NCBI RefSeq assembly: GCF_014145325.1
Contig: NZ_JACHTF010000016.1
Span: 37,202-101,201, forward strand
Reading direction: 5' to 3'
Length of the DNA stretch: 64,000 bases
Source of the DNA: Marilutibacter spongiae
Lineage (GTDB): Bacteria; Pseudomonadota; Gammaproteobacteria; Xanthomonadales; Xanthomonadaceae
Positions 1 to 8,763 of the stretch are shown here, in pieces (position 1 is the stretch's first letter; the number at the start of each line of letters is the position of its first letter). A model generated the notes under the pieces. The model was not told where the DNA came from and searched no databases. It saw only the letters and a program-made list of their open reading frames with translations. A program made the translations under genes and the position numbers.

Positions 1-539
1 GCGTCGTCGCGGAAGCCGCCGAGCATCTTCGAGGTGATCATGCTGACGCCGCGCTTGTGCACGCCACGCGTGGTCATGCACTCGTGCGCGCCCACGATCA
101 CCACGCCCACGCCACGCGGCTGCAGGACGTCCTGGATGACCTGGGCGATCTGCGCGGTCATCTTCTCCTGCACCTGCAGGCGCCGGGCGAAGGTCTCCAC
201 CACCCGCGCCAGCTTGCTGATGCCGACCACCTTGCCGTCTGGCAGGTAGCCCACGTGCGCCTTGCCGATGATCGGCGCCATGTGGTGCTCGCAATGGCTC
301 TCGAACTCGATGTCGCGCAGCACGATCATCTCGTCGTAGCCCTCGACTTCCTCGAAGGTGCGCTTGAGATACTCGGCCGGGTCGGTTTCGTAGCCGCTGA
401 ACCAGTCGCTGTAGGCCTTCACCACGCGCTTGGGCGTGTCGACCAGGCCCTCGCGCGCGGGATCGTCGCCCGCCCAGCTGAGCAGGGTGCGCACGGCCGC
501 CTCGGCCTGTTCACGGGTGGGTTTGCGGGAGTCGGCCAT
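1..539 (-). CDS. folE: GTP cyclohydrolase I, 3' end cut by window edge
   Basis: FolE converts GTP to 7,8-dihydroneopterin triphosphate, the first step of folate/pterin synthesis, in the cytosol. About 179 residues are visible, starting [20 protein letters not shown]; the C-terminus lies beyond position 1. The zinc-site segment [16 protein letters not shown] is intact, as are [27 protein letters not shown] and the [17 protein letters not shown] block with the second zinc cysteine. The ATG at 537-539 is the natural start because the family signature begins right after a short basic N-terminus. Pterins made here would also serve the phenylalanine hydroxylase at 54.9 kb, although the two genes are far apart. 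Identity is certain from motifs; only the tail is unseen. Confidence 0.97.
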   Translation of the reverse strand, partial: MADSRKPTREQAEAAVRTLLSWAGDDPAREGLVDTPKRVVKAYSDWFSGYETDPAEYLKRTFEEVEGYDEMIVLRDIEFESHCEHHMAPIIGKAHVGYLPDGKVVGISKLARVVETFARRLQVQEKMTAQIAQVIQDVLQPRGVGVVIVGAHECMTTRGVHKRGVSMITSKMLGGFRDD

Positions 540-826
540 GACATGCGTCAACGGTGGGGGACAGGCATCCTACTCCAGACCGCGCGCACGGCAGAAATCC
601 GGCGGGTCGGGGCACGCGCAGGAGGGCGCGGCGGGAAGCGCCGCCACCAAGAAAAGCGGAGCCGCAAGGCGGCCCCGGCAATGGGATTTCAGTCGTTGTC
701 GTCGCACACGTTCGGCGGTGTGCTGCGGCGAACCTACGCCCCCCGGCGCGGTGCCGCAATGACGCGCGACACCTTCGCCCGCCGTCGTTCAGCGGCGGTT
801 CCGGCGTCCGCGCCCGTGCAAACGTG
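540..826. other. intergenic stretch between two leftward genes
   Basis: 287 bases separate the end of the GGDEF gene from the folE start, both on the minus strand. The folE promoter must lie here, but I see no confident -35/-10 pair. GC-rich short inverted repeats occur (for example near 628-645) but none has a T-tract, and no open frame looks like a real gene. Confidence 0.4.
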
Positions 827-2533
827 TCATTCCGCGTTGGCGGCAGCGGCGCGGCGTCGGCGCGCACGCACCGTGGAAGTGTCCGCGGCAAGGCCCACGC
901 TGCTGTGCCCGGCGATGCGCGCGCTCTGCATGGCCGCTTCCGCGCGCGCCAGGAAGGCGTCCACGCTTTCGCCGCGCTCCGACATGGCCAGGCCGATGCT
1001 GATGCTGACGGCCACGTCGACGCCGTCGACCGAGAAGGCCCGTCGCTGGAAGCCTTCGACCAGGCGGTGCGCCAGCTGCTCGCAGTCGTCGCGGTGGCAT
1101 TCGCTGACGACCGCGAACATGTCCGACTCCATGCGCGCGACCGTGTCGTCGGGCCGGACCAGGCCGCGGATGCGCGCCAGCACCTGCTGCATGACGGTAT
1201 CGCCCACCAGGTAACCGTGCTTCTGGTTGACCTCGGAAAAATCGTCCAGGTCGATCAGCAGCACGCCGTAGTCGCTGGCGCCGAGGTGGCCGATCTGGCC
1301 CCAGGCGGCCAGCATCTCGGTGATCGCATTGCGGTTCAGGGCGCCGGTCAGCGGATCGCGCTCGATCGACTGGCGCGCCAGCAGGGCGACGCGGTGGCGA
1401 TTGGCCGCATGCTGGCTGAGCGCGAGGGCGAGCACCGCGGACTGGAGCACCGCCGCCAGCGGCAGCAGGCGCTGGGCCCAGGGCAGGTCGACCAGGCCGA
1501 ACTGGTGGCAGACCAGCATCAGCACCACCGCCAGCAGCGGCGTCCAGCCGATCAGGAAGTAGCCCGCCAGCGCGGCCCCCTTGTGCCAGGCCTGGACCGC
1601 GATCACCACCGCGAAGGGCAGGACCAGCAGCAACAGGCCGTTGGAGGCCAGGTAGTACCAGCCATACACGTGCTCGCGTCCGAACAGCAGGATCGCGAGC
1701 AGGACGAAGTGCAGCCAGACGCCCACGTGCAGCACCTTCGCGCGTCGCGGCATAAGCCGGTCCAGCTCCAGGAAACGGATCGTGAAGATGAGCTGCAGGG
1801 CCACCGCCAGGGTCGCCAGTGCGTAGCGGCCCAGTGCGCCGCTGGCGTCGAGCAGGGCCAGCACGCGGATCTCGCTCGCGTCGCCCGACAACAGCATGGC
1901 GTAGGCCGCGATGGCGACCAGATAGGCCGCGTAACTCATGTAGAGCAGGTCGCGGAACGCCACCCACAGCCCGACCATGAAGATCGCCATCAGCATCAGC
2001 GTGGTGAACACCGCGCTGGAGACCCGCGCCTGCTGGCGCTCGGCGAGGATCACCCGGTCCACGTCCATCAGGGCCAGGGTGAGCGGTTGGCTGGAGGTGC
2101 CGTTGACGCGCAGGTAGGCCACGCTGGCCGGCGGCCAGCCCTCGGGTAGGGGCAGGTGCCAACCGCGGCGTAGCAGATGGCTCTCGGCGCCCTCGCCCTG
2201 CTCGACCAGCACCGGGGCGGCGCCCGGCGGATAGAAGGTGACCGGCCCCAGGCTGCGCGGGCCGTCCAGCACCAGCGCCAGCGGGCGGTCGGCGGCGATC
2301 GGGATGTCGGTCGTCAGGCGCAGCCAGTAGCCGGCCTGGCGCCGCTGCAACGGCAGCCGGACCGCCTCGCCCGGGGCGGTGGCGACCAGGCGCCGTTGCA
2401 CGGGCGCCACCGCGGGCGGCGTTCGCAACTCCTGCTCGGTATGCAGCAGCTCGACCTTGAGCGCCTGCGCGCCGGCCATCGCCGGCCACGCGCATCCGAC
2501 CAGGGCCAGCAGCAGGGCCAGCGCGATCCGCAT
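827..2533 (-). CDS. 7TMR-DISM membrane protein with degenerate GGDEF domain
   Basis: 568 residues. A signal peptide (MRIALALLLALVGCAWPAMA) precedes a periplasmic 7TMR-DISM-type beta domain (about 25-165), then seven hydrophobic segments (about 180-385) and a cytoplasmic GGDEF-like domain (about 400-555). The domain start DPLTGALNR and the DLDDFSEVNQKHGYLVGD loop are recognisable, but the GGDEF signature itself reads ESDMF (context ARMESDMFAVVSE), so both glycines and the catalytic Glu are lost. Diguanylate cyclase activity is therefore unlikely; a ligand-sensing or c-di-GMP/GTP-binding receptor role is inferred. A clear Shine-Dalgarno GGAGG sits 8 nt before the ATG at 2533. The gene reads in the same direction as the RND operon upstream, but a strong stem-loop lies between them. 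Confidence 0.88.
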   Translation of the reverse strand: MRIALALLLALVGCAWPAMAGAQALKVELLHTEQELRTPPAVAPVQRRLVATAPGEAVRLPLQRRQAGYWLRLTTDIPIAADRPLALVLDGPRSLGPVTFYPPGAAPVLVEQGEGAESHLLRRGWHLPLPEGWPPASVAYLRVNGTSSQPLTLALMDVDRVILAERQQARVSSAVFTTLMLMAIFMVGLWVAFRDLLYMSYAAYLVAIAAYAMLLSGDASEIRVLALLDASGALGRYALATLAVALQLIFTIRFLELDRLMPRRAKVLHVGVWLHFVLLAILLFGREHVYGWYYLASNGLLLLVLPFAVVIAVQAWHKGAALAGYFLIGWTPLLAVVLMLVCHQFGLVDLPWAQRLLPLAAVLQSAVLALALSQHAANRHRVALLARQSIERDPLTGALNRNAITEMLAAWGQIGHLGASDYGVLLIDLDDFSEVNQKHGYLVGDTVMQQVLARIRGLVRPDDTVARMESDMFAVVSECHRDDCEQLAHRLVEGFQRRAFSVDGVDVAVSISIGLAMSERGESVDAFLARAEAAMQSARIAGHSSVGLAADTSTVRARRRRAAAANAE

Positions 2534-2573
2534 CCAGAATGCCTCCTTCCGAAGGCCCAGAGTCTAGGCGCTG

Positions 2574-2600
2574 GCGGGCCGCGACGGTAGGGCGGCCCGC
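2574..2600 (-). terminator. 9-bp perfect stem-loop at end of RND operon
   Basis: GCGGGCCGC (2574-2582) and GCGGCCCGC (2592-2600) are perfect inverted repeats with a 9-nt loop, just after the stop of the outer-membrane channel gene. There is no T-tract, so it may protect the 3' end or assist termination rather than act as a classical intrinsic terminator. Confidence 0.5.
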
Positions 2601-2612
2601 ACCGGATGGCGC

Positions 2613-4082
2613 TCAGCGACCGGCGACGGTTTCCCGTGCCGGCAGGCGCGAGGGCCAGCCCCCGGCCAGGGCGCGATAGACGCCCACCGCCCCGCCGACG
2701 CTACGGGTGCGTACGTCGGCCAGCGCGTCCTCGGCCTGCAGCCGGCTGCGTTCGGCGTCGAGCACTTCGAACAGGTCGGCCGCCCCCGCGTCGAAGCGCA
2801 CGCGCGCCAGTTCCGCGGCGCGGGCGCTGTCGGCGGCCGCCTGCGTGAGATGGGCGTCCTCGTCGCGGGCGCGGGCATAGCGCACGAGCGCGTTCTCGGT
2901 ATCTTCCAGCGCGCGCAGCACGGTCTGCTGGTAACGCGCCAGCTCGCCTTCGGCGTCGGCGTCGGCCGCGGCGATGCGGGCACGCACGCGGCCGATGTCG
3001 AGGAAGGACCAGTCGATGCCGAGGGCGACCAGGCGCGTCTCGCTCGCGCGTTCGAACAGGGCGCTGCTGTCGATCGCCTGGCTGCCGATCAGGCCGCCCA
3101 GGGTGAAGCGCGGGAACAGGTCGGCGGTCGCCACGCCAATGCGCGCCGTGGCCGCGTGCAGGCGCTGCTCGGCCGCGCGCACGTCGGGTCGGCGCCGCAC
3201 CAGTTCGCCGGGCGTGCCTGGATCGAAGCGCGCCGGCAGTGCCGGCAGCGGACGCGGCTCGGACAGGACATCGCGCAGTGCCGCCGGCGCCTGCCCCGTG
3301 AGCACGGCCAGGCGATGCATCTGCACCGCTTCGGCGGCCTCCAGCGCGGGTACGCGGGCGAGCGTGCTCTCGAGCTGGGCGCGGGTGCGCGAGGTGTCGA
3401 ACTCGGTGCCCCGCCCGGCCTCCAGGCGGGCGTCGACCAGGCGCAGGGTCTCGCGCTGGTTGTCGGCGTTGTCACGGGCCACGGCCAGGCGGGCCTGCAG
3501 GCCGCGCAGGTCGACGTAGCCGCCGACGACCTCGCCGATGATGGCGACCTGCAAGGCCTCCAGGTCGGCCGCGCTCGCGGCGGCATCGGCGCCCTGCGAC
3601 TCGACGCTGCGACGCACGCGGCCGAACAGGTCCAGCTCCCAGCTGGCGACGGCGCTGGCCTCGTAGGACTCGGCGTCGCGGGCGTCGCGCGGCACGCCAG
3701 GCAGCTGGTCGGCGCTGCTGCGGCCGTCGCTGGCGGTGGCGCTGGCGGTGACCGTGGGGAACCGGTCGAAGCGGGCGCCCCGCAGCAGGGCATTCGCGCG
3801 GTCGTAGCGCGAGAGGGCGATGCGCAGGTCGTGGTTGGCGAGCAGCGCCTCGTCGACCAGGCGGCTGAGCACCGGGTCGTCGAAGGCCTCCCAGAACGGC
3901 GCGTTGGCGTCGGGCGTGGCCTGCAGCGCGGCGGGCGCGCCTTCGGCGGCATCGAAGCGCGCCGGCAGCGGCATGTCCGGGCGGACATGGTCCGGCCCCA
4001 CGGCGCAGGCCGCCAGGGCCAGGGCCAGCGCGGCCGGCATCAGCGCGCGGGCGCGGGAGGCGAAGGGTATCGGGTCATGCAT
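2613..4082 (-). CDS. RND efflux outer-membrane channel lipoprotein (NodT/OprM family)
   Basis: 489 residues, normal length for the TolC-like NodT family. The N-terminus has a lipoprotein signal (ALALALAACAVGPDH), with Cys at the lipobox followed by the family hallmark VGPD(H/Y). Two outer-membrane efflux repeats follow, with long coiled-coil helices (for example DVRAAEQRLHAATARIGVATADLFPRF, typical of the second repeat). It forms the trimeric outer-membrane exit duct for the adjacent adaptor and pump. The ATG at 4082 overlaps the pump stop codon by 8 nt, so translation is coupled. Last gene of the efflux operon. Confidence 0.95.
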   Translation of the reverse strand: MHDPIPFASRARALMPAALALALAACAVGPDHVRPDMPLPARFDAAEGAPAALQATPDANAPFWEAFDDPVLSRLVDEALLANHDLRIALSRYDRANALLRGARFDRFPTVTASATASDGRSSADQLPGVPRDARDAESYEASAVASWELDLFGRVRRSVESQGADAAASAADLEALQVAIIGEVVGGYVDLRGLQARLAVARDNADNQRETLRLVDARLEAGRGTEFDTSRTRAQLESTLARVPALEAAEAVQMHRLAVLTGQAPAALRDVLSEPRPLPALPARFDPGTPGELVRRRPDVRAAEQRLHAATARIGVATADLFPRFTLGGLIGSQAIDSSALFERASETRLVALGIDWSFLDIGRVRARIAAADADAEGELARYQQTVLRALEDTENALVRYARARDEDAHLTQAAADSARAAELARVRFDAGAADLFEVLDAERSRLQAEDALADVRTRSVGGAVGVYRALAGGWPSRLPARETVAGR

Positions 4083-7000
4083 GGTAGCTCTCCATGTCGG
4101 AGGGGCCGTGCGCCGGGGCCGCCGCGGCGCGACGCGACACCAGCTTGCGCAGGGCCACGTAGAACACCGGCGTCAGGAACAGGCCGAACAGGGTCACGCC
4201 GAGCATGCCGGCGAACACGGTGATGCCGGTGGCCGAGCGCACTTCCGCGCCCGCGCCATGCGACAGCACCAGCGGCACGGTGCCGGCGATGAAGGCGATC
4301 GAGGTCATCACGATCGGGCGCAGGCGCAGGCGGCAGGCTTCAAGCGCGGCCTCCACGATGCCCTTGCCCTGCATTTCCAGCTCGCGCGCGAACTCGACGA
4401 TCAGGATCGCGTTCTTGCAGGCCAGGCCCATCAGCACCACCAGGCCGACCTGGACGAACACGTTGTTGTCGCCACCGGTGAGCTTCACGCCCAGCAGGGC
4501 CGAGAGCATGCACATCGGCACGATCAGGATCACCGCCAGCGGCAGGGTCCAGCTTTCGTACAGCGCGGCCAGCACCAGGAAGGCCAGCAGGATGGCCAGC
4601 GGGAACACCACCAGCGCCGCGTTGCCCTGGGTCGCCTGCTGGTAGCTCAGGTCGGTCCATTCGATGCTCATGCCGTTGGGCAGGACCTGCGCGGCGAGCT
4701 GCTCCAGCGTGCCCATGGCCTGGGCGGAGGAGAGCATGCGCGGGTCGGCCTCGCCTGCGAGGTCGGCGGCGGGATAGCCGTTGTAGCGCAGTACCGGGTC
4801 GGGACCGAAGGTCTGCTTGACGCTGACCATCGAGCCGATCGGCACCATCTCGCCGCGGTCGTTGCGGGTGCGCAGGTTGGCGATGTCCTCGACGCTGTCG
4901 CGGAACGAGCCGTCGGCCTGGGCGATGACCTGCCAGGTGCGGCCGAACTGGTTGAAGTCGTTGACGTAGGCCGAGCCCAGGTAGGTCTGCAGGGTGTCGA
5001 ACAGTTCGGTCATCGACACGCCCTGCGCCTTGGCCTTGACCCGGTCGACCTCGGCGTCGAGCTGCGGCACGTTGGCCTGGTAGCTGGTGATCGGGAAGCC
5101 CATGCCCGGGGTCTGCGAGATCGCCCCCTGGAAGCCGTTGACGGCGTTCTGCAGGGCGCCGTATCCCAGGTTGGCGCGGTCCTCGATGAACAGCTGGTAG
5201 CCCGAACCGTTGCCCAGGCCGAGGATCGGCGGCGGCATGAACGAGAAGGTGAAGCCTTCCTGCAGCCCGCCGATCTTCTGGTTGATCTCGGCGTTGATCT
5301 CCTCGGCGGTGCGGCTGCGCTTGCTGAAGGGCTCGAGCGGGAAGAAGGCCACGCCGCTGTTGGGGGTATTGGTGAACTGCAGCGGGTTCAGGCCCGGGAA
5401 GGCGATCGAGTGCGAGACGCCCTCGGTCTCCATGGCGATGTCGCTGACCTTCTGCAACAGCGCGTCGGTGCGCGCGATCGACGCGCCCTCGGGCAGCTTC
5501 ACGCCGGCGATCAGGTACAGCTTGTCCTGGATCGGGATGAAGCCCGCCGGCACCGCGTGGAACATGAAGCCGGTCGCCGCCAGCAGCACGGCGTAGACGG
5601 CGAACACCGCGCCGCGCTTGCCGAGCGTCCTCGACACCGTGCGCTGGTACGTGTCCGAGCTGGTGTTGAAGAAGCGGTTGAAGGCGGCGAACAGGCGCCC
5701 GAAAAGGCGGTCGATCAGGCGCGAGGCGCCGTCCTTCTTCGCACCGTGCGGCTTGAGCAGGCGCGCGGCCAGGGCCGGCGAAAGGGTCAGCGAGTTGATC
5801 GCCGAGATCACCGTGGAGATCGCAATGGTGACCGCGAACTGCTTGTAGAACTGGCCGGTGACGCCCGACAAGAAGGCCATCGGCACGAACACCGCGCACA
5901 GCACCAGGGCGATCGCGATGATCGGGCCGGACACTTCCTTCATGGCCAGGTGGGCCGCATGCAGCGGCGCGGCGCCCTCCTCGATGTGGCGCTCGACGTT
6001 CTCGACCACGACGATCGCGTCGTCGACCACGATGCCGATCGCCAGCACCAGGCCGAACAGGCTCAGGGTGTTGATCGAGAAGCCCAACAGGTACAGCGCG
6101 GCGAAGGTGCCGACCACCGACACGGGCACCGCGATCAGCGGGATGATCGAGGCGCGCCAGGTCTGCAGGAACAGGATCACCACCAGCACCACCAGGACGA
6201 CGGCCTCGAGCAGGGTGGTCACCACGGCCTTGATCGAGTCGCGCACGAAGATGGTGGTGTCGTAGACGGCCTCGTACTTCACGCCCTCCGGGAAGCGCTG
6301 TGCGACCTCGTCCATGCTCGCGATGACCTGCTCCTGGATGTCCAGCGCGTTCGCGCCGGGCGCCTGGAAGATGCCGATGCCGACCGCGTTCTTGCCGTCC
6401 AGCTGCGAGCGCAGGGTGTAGTCGCTGGCGCCCAGCTCCAGGCGGGCGACGTCGGACAGGCGCACGATCTCGCCGTCGTCGCCGGCCTTGAGCACGATGT
6501 CGCCGAACTCCTGCTCGGTGCGCAGGCGGCCCTGGGCGTTGATCAGGGTCAGGAAGTCGCTGCTGGGCATCGGCTCGGCGCCGATCTGGCCGGCCGACAC
6601 CTGCACGTTCTGCTCGCGCATCGCGCGGACGACGTCGCTGGCGGTCAGGTCGCGCGCGGCGATCTTGTCCGGGTCCAGCCACGCGCGCATGGCGTAGTCG
6701 CCACCACCGAACACCTGGGCGTCGCCGACGCCGGGGATGCGCGCGAGCGCGTCCTTCACGTGCAGGCGGGCGTAGTTGCGCAGGTACAGGGTGTCGTACT
6801 TGCCGTCGGGCGAGGTCAGGTGCACGACCATCAGGAAGGTCGGCGACTGCTTCTGGGTGGTCACGCCCTGGCGCCGCACGTCCTCGGGCAGGCGCGCGAG
6901 CGCCTGGCTGACGCGGTTCTGCACGCGCACCGCGGCGTCGTCGGCGTCGGTGCCGGGGCGGAAGGTGACGGTGATGACGAGCACGCCGTCGGAGCCGGCG

Positions 7001-7248
7001 ACGGACTTGATGTACATCATGTCCTCCACGCCGTTGATCGCTTCCTCCAGCGGCGTGGCCACGGTCTCGGCGATCACCTTGGGGTTGGCGCCGGGATAGA
7101 CCGTGCGCACCACCACCGAGGGCGGCACCACTTCCGGGTATTCGCTGACCGGCAGGATCGGGATCGCGATCAGGCCGGCGGCGAAGATCACGATCGACAG
7201 CACGGCGGCGAAGATCGGCCGGTCGATGAAGAATTTCGAGAAGTCCAT
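4075..7248 (-). CDS. RND multidrug efflux pump, inner-membrane transporter (AcrB/MexF-like, HAE1)
   Basis: 1057 residues from the ATG at 7246-7248, matching the usual ~1050. The frame is open further upstream, but MDFSKFFIDRPIFAAVLSI is the family N-terminus and AAGGAACC lies just before it. Twelve membrane helices and two large periplasmic porter loops are evident. The TM4 proton-relay segment GLVLAIGIVVDDAIVVVENV carries the essential Asp pair. The protein pumps hydrophobic drugs or metabolites from membrane/periplasm to the outer-membrane duct using the proton gradient. The substrate cannot be read from sequence. The gene follows its adaptor after 246 nt and overlaps the channel gene. Confidence 0.96.
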   Translation of the reverse strand: MDFSKFFIDRPIFAAVLSIVIFAAGLIAIPILPVSEYPEVVPPSVVVRTVYPGANPKVIAETVATPLEEAINGVEDMMYIKSVAGSDGVLVITVTFRPGTDADDAAVRVQNRVSQALARLPEDVRRQGVTTQKQSPTFLMVVHLTSPDGKYDTLYLRNYARLHVKDALARIPGVGDAQVFGGGDYAMRAWLDPDKIAARDLTASDVVRAMREQNVQVSAGQIGAEPMPSSDFLTLINAQGRLRTEQEFGDIVLKAGDDGEIVRLSDVARLELGASDYTLRSQLDGKNAVGIGIFQAPGANALDIQEQVIASMDEVAQRFPEGVKYEAVYDTTIFVRDSIKAVVTTLLEAVVLVVLVVILFLQTWRASIIPLIAVPVSVVGTFAALYLLGFSINTLSLFGLVLAIGIVVDDAIVVVENVERHIEEGAAPLHAAHLAMKEVSGPIIAIALVLCAVFVPMAFLSGVTGQFYKQFAVTIAISTVISAINSLTLSPALAARLLKPHGAKKDGASRLIDRLFGRLFAAFNRFFNTSSDTYQRTVSRTLGKRGAVFAVYAVLLAATGFMFHAVPAGFIPIQDKLYLIAGVKLPEGASIARTDALLQKVSDIAMETEGVSHSIAFPGLNPLQFTNTPNSGVAFFPLEPFSKRSRTAEEINAEINQKIGGLQEGFTFSFMPPPILGLGNGSGYQLFIEDRANLGYGALQNAVNGFQGAISQTPGMGFPITSYQANVPQLDAEVDRVKAKAQGVSMTELFDTLQTYLGSAYVNDFNQFGRTWQVIAQADGSFRDSVEDIANLRTRNDRGEMVPIGSMVSVKQTFGPDPVLRYNGYPAADLAGEADPRMLSSAQAMGTLEQLAAQVLPNGMSIEWTDLSYQQATQGNAALVVFPLAILLAFLVLAALYESWTLPLAVILIVPMCMLSALLGVKLTGGDNNVFVQVGLVVLMGLACKNAILIVEFARELEMQGKGIVEAALEACRLRLRPIVMTSIAFIAGTVPLVLSHGAGAEVRSATGITVFAGMLGVTLFGLFLTPVFYVALRKLVSRRAAAAPAHGPSDMESYHA

Positions 7249-7407
7249 GCGGGGTTCCTTGTTGCGCTGGGCTGCAACGGTTCTGTCGCCGGCCCACGCG
7301 CGGGGCGTGGACCGGTTTCGGGTGCGTCCCCCGCCGCGACTGGCGCGGCCTGGGGGTCGGGAGCTGTCGGCTTCCGCGCGGATGCGCGGGGGTGGAGCCA
7401 CGGACCT

Positions 7408-7452
7408 GCCGGCCCTTCCGCACCGGGGGGAGGGATGCGCGGAAGGGCCGGC
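7408..7452 (-). repeat. 14-bp perfect inverted repeat between adaptor and pump genes
   Basis: GCCGGCCCTTCCGC (7408-7421) pairs exactly with GCGGAAGGGCCGGC (7439-7452), with a 17-nt loop. It lies inside the 246-nt gap of an otherwise tightly overlapping operon, so it may be an attenuator, an RNA-stability stem or a processing site. No T-tract follows on the transcribed strand. Confidence 0.6.
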
Positions 7453-7494
7453 GCCGCTATGCCGCGGAGGGCGACGCGCCGGACGAGGACGGCG

Positions 7495-8763
7495 TCATCG
7501 GCTCCCTCCCGCGGGCCCAGGGGAATCGGTGCCGGCGGCGGCGACCTGCGGCGAGGGCGGCGGCGCGCCCATCTCCACCGGCACCGGGGCGACCGGCATG
7601 CCCGGGAAGAACACCTTCTGCACGCCGTGCACGATCACGCGGTCGTCCGCCTCCAGGCCGGACACGACCTCGCGCAGGCCGTTGACCTCGCGGCCGAGCA
7701 CGATGTCCTTGCGCGTGGCGGTGCTGCCCTCGCCGAGCACGTAGACGTACTTGCGGTCCTGGTCGGTGAGGACCGCCTTGCCGTCGACCAGCAGGGCCGG
7801 GTGGGCCTGGCTGCCCTGCAGGCGGACGCGGGCGAACTGGCCCGGGGTGAGGCGGCCGTCGGCGTTGGGCACGACGGCGCGGACCCGCAGGGTGCCGGTG
7901 TCGCTGTCGACCTGGTTGTCGACGAAGTCCACGCGCCCGGCGTGCGGGTAGCCGTCCTCGTTGGCCAGGCCGACCTCGACCGCATTGCCCTGCACGTCGG
8001 CGGCGGCGCTGTCGCCCGCCGCGACGGCCGCGGCCGCGTAGCCCTGCCAGGTCTGCTCGTCGGCCTCGAAGTAGACGTGCACCGGATCCATCGACACCAG
8101 GGTGGTCAGCACGGTGCTGTCGGCCTGGGCCAGGTTGCCGGTGGTGACCATGGCGCGACCGGCGCGACCTGAGATCGGCGCGCGCACCTCGGCGAACTGC
8201 AGGTCGAGGCGGGCGCGGTCGAGGGCGGCGTCGGCGGCGCGCACCGCGGCCTCGGCCTGCGAGCGGCTGGCGCGGCGGCTCTCGAACTCCTCGCGCGAGA
8301 TCGCCTTGGCATCGACCAGCGACTGCGCCCGCGCGTGCTGGGTGCGGGCCAGTTCGGCCTCGCTGCGCGCACGCGCCAGGTCGGCCTGGGCCTGCTCGAG
8401 TTCGGCTCGGTAGCGGCGCGGGTCGATCACGAACAGCAGGTCGCCCTTCTTGACGACCTGCCCCTCCTTGAAGGCGACGCGTTCGACGTAGCCGCTGACA
8501 CGTGGCCGCAGTTCGACGGTCTCGACCGCGCGCACGCGGCCGGTGAAGTCGTCCCAGGGCTGCACGTCGCGACTGACGACGGGAGCGACGCTGACTTCCG
8601 GCGGCGGCGGCGCGCCGCCGGGGCTGGCTTCGCTGCCGCAGCCGGCCAGGACCACGGCGACGGCCAGGCCGAGGGTGAGCACCGGCAAGGGCAGGCCGCG
8701 GCCGGACTGGCTCTCGCGCCGGTGCGGGCGATGATGGAGGGCGTTGTGGGGAAGGCGGTTCAT
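7495..8763 (-). CDS. RND efflux periplasmic adaptor (membrane fusion protein)
   Basis: 422 residues from the ATG at 8761-8763, chosen because GGAT-type Shine-Dalgarno spacing fits and it overlaps the preceding stop (ATGA). The longer open frame upstream lies inside the SDR gene. There is a basic N-terminus, a hydrophobic stretch and a lipobox (AVAVVLAGC), so it is probably a lipidated periplasmic protein. The barrel-sandwich/lipoyl halves are seen at VELRPRVSGYVERVAFKEGQVVKKGDLLFVIDP and in the second half-motif region, flanking an alpha-helical hairpin (LEQAQADLARARSEAEL...). It bridges pump and outer-membrane channel. The C-terminal tail is proline- and glycine-rich. Confidence 0.95.
   Translation of the reverse strand: MNRLPHNALHHRPHRRESQSGRGLPLPVLTLGLAVAVVLAGCGSEASPGGAPPPPEVSVAPVVSRDVQPWDDFTGRVRAVETVELRPRVSGYVERVAFKEGQVVKKGDLLFVIDPRRYRAELEQAQADLARARSEAELARTQHARAQSLVDAKAISREEFESRRASRSQAEAAVRAADAALDRARLDLQFAEVRAPISGRAGRAMVTTGNLAQADSTVLTTLVSMDPVHVYFEADEQTWQGYAAAAVAAGDSAAADVQGNAVEVGLANEDGYPHAGRVDFVDNQVDSDTGTLRVRAVVPNADGRLTPGQFARVRLQGSQAHPALLVDGKAVLTDQDRKYVYVLGEGSTATRKDIVLGREVNGLREVVSGLEADDRVIVHGVQKVFFPGMPVAPVPVEMGAPPPSPQVAAAGTDSPGPAGGSR

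Noticed and set aside
3820..8172. 1450-residue open frame on the plus strand opposite the efflux genes
   Set aside because: Low-complexity His/Gln/Arg/Gly-rich translation typical of an antisense shadow; the minus-strand RND genes are unmistakable.
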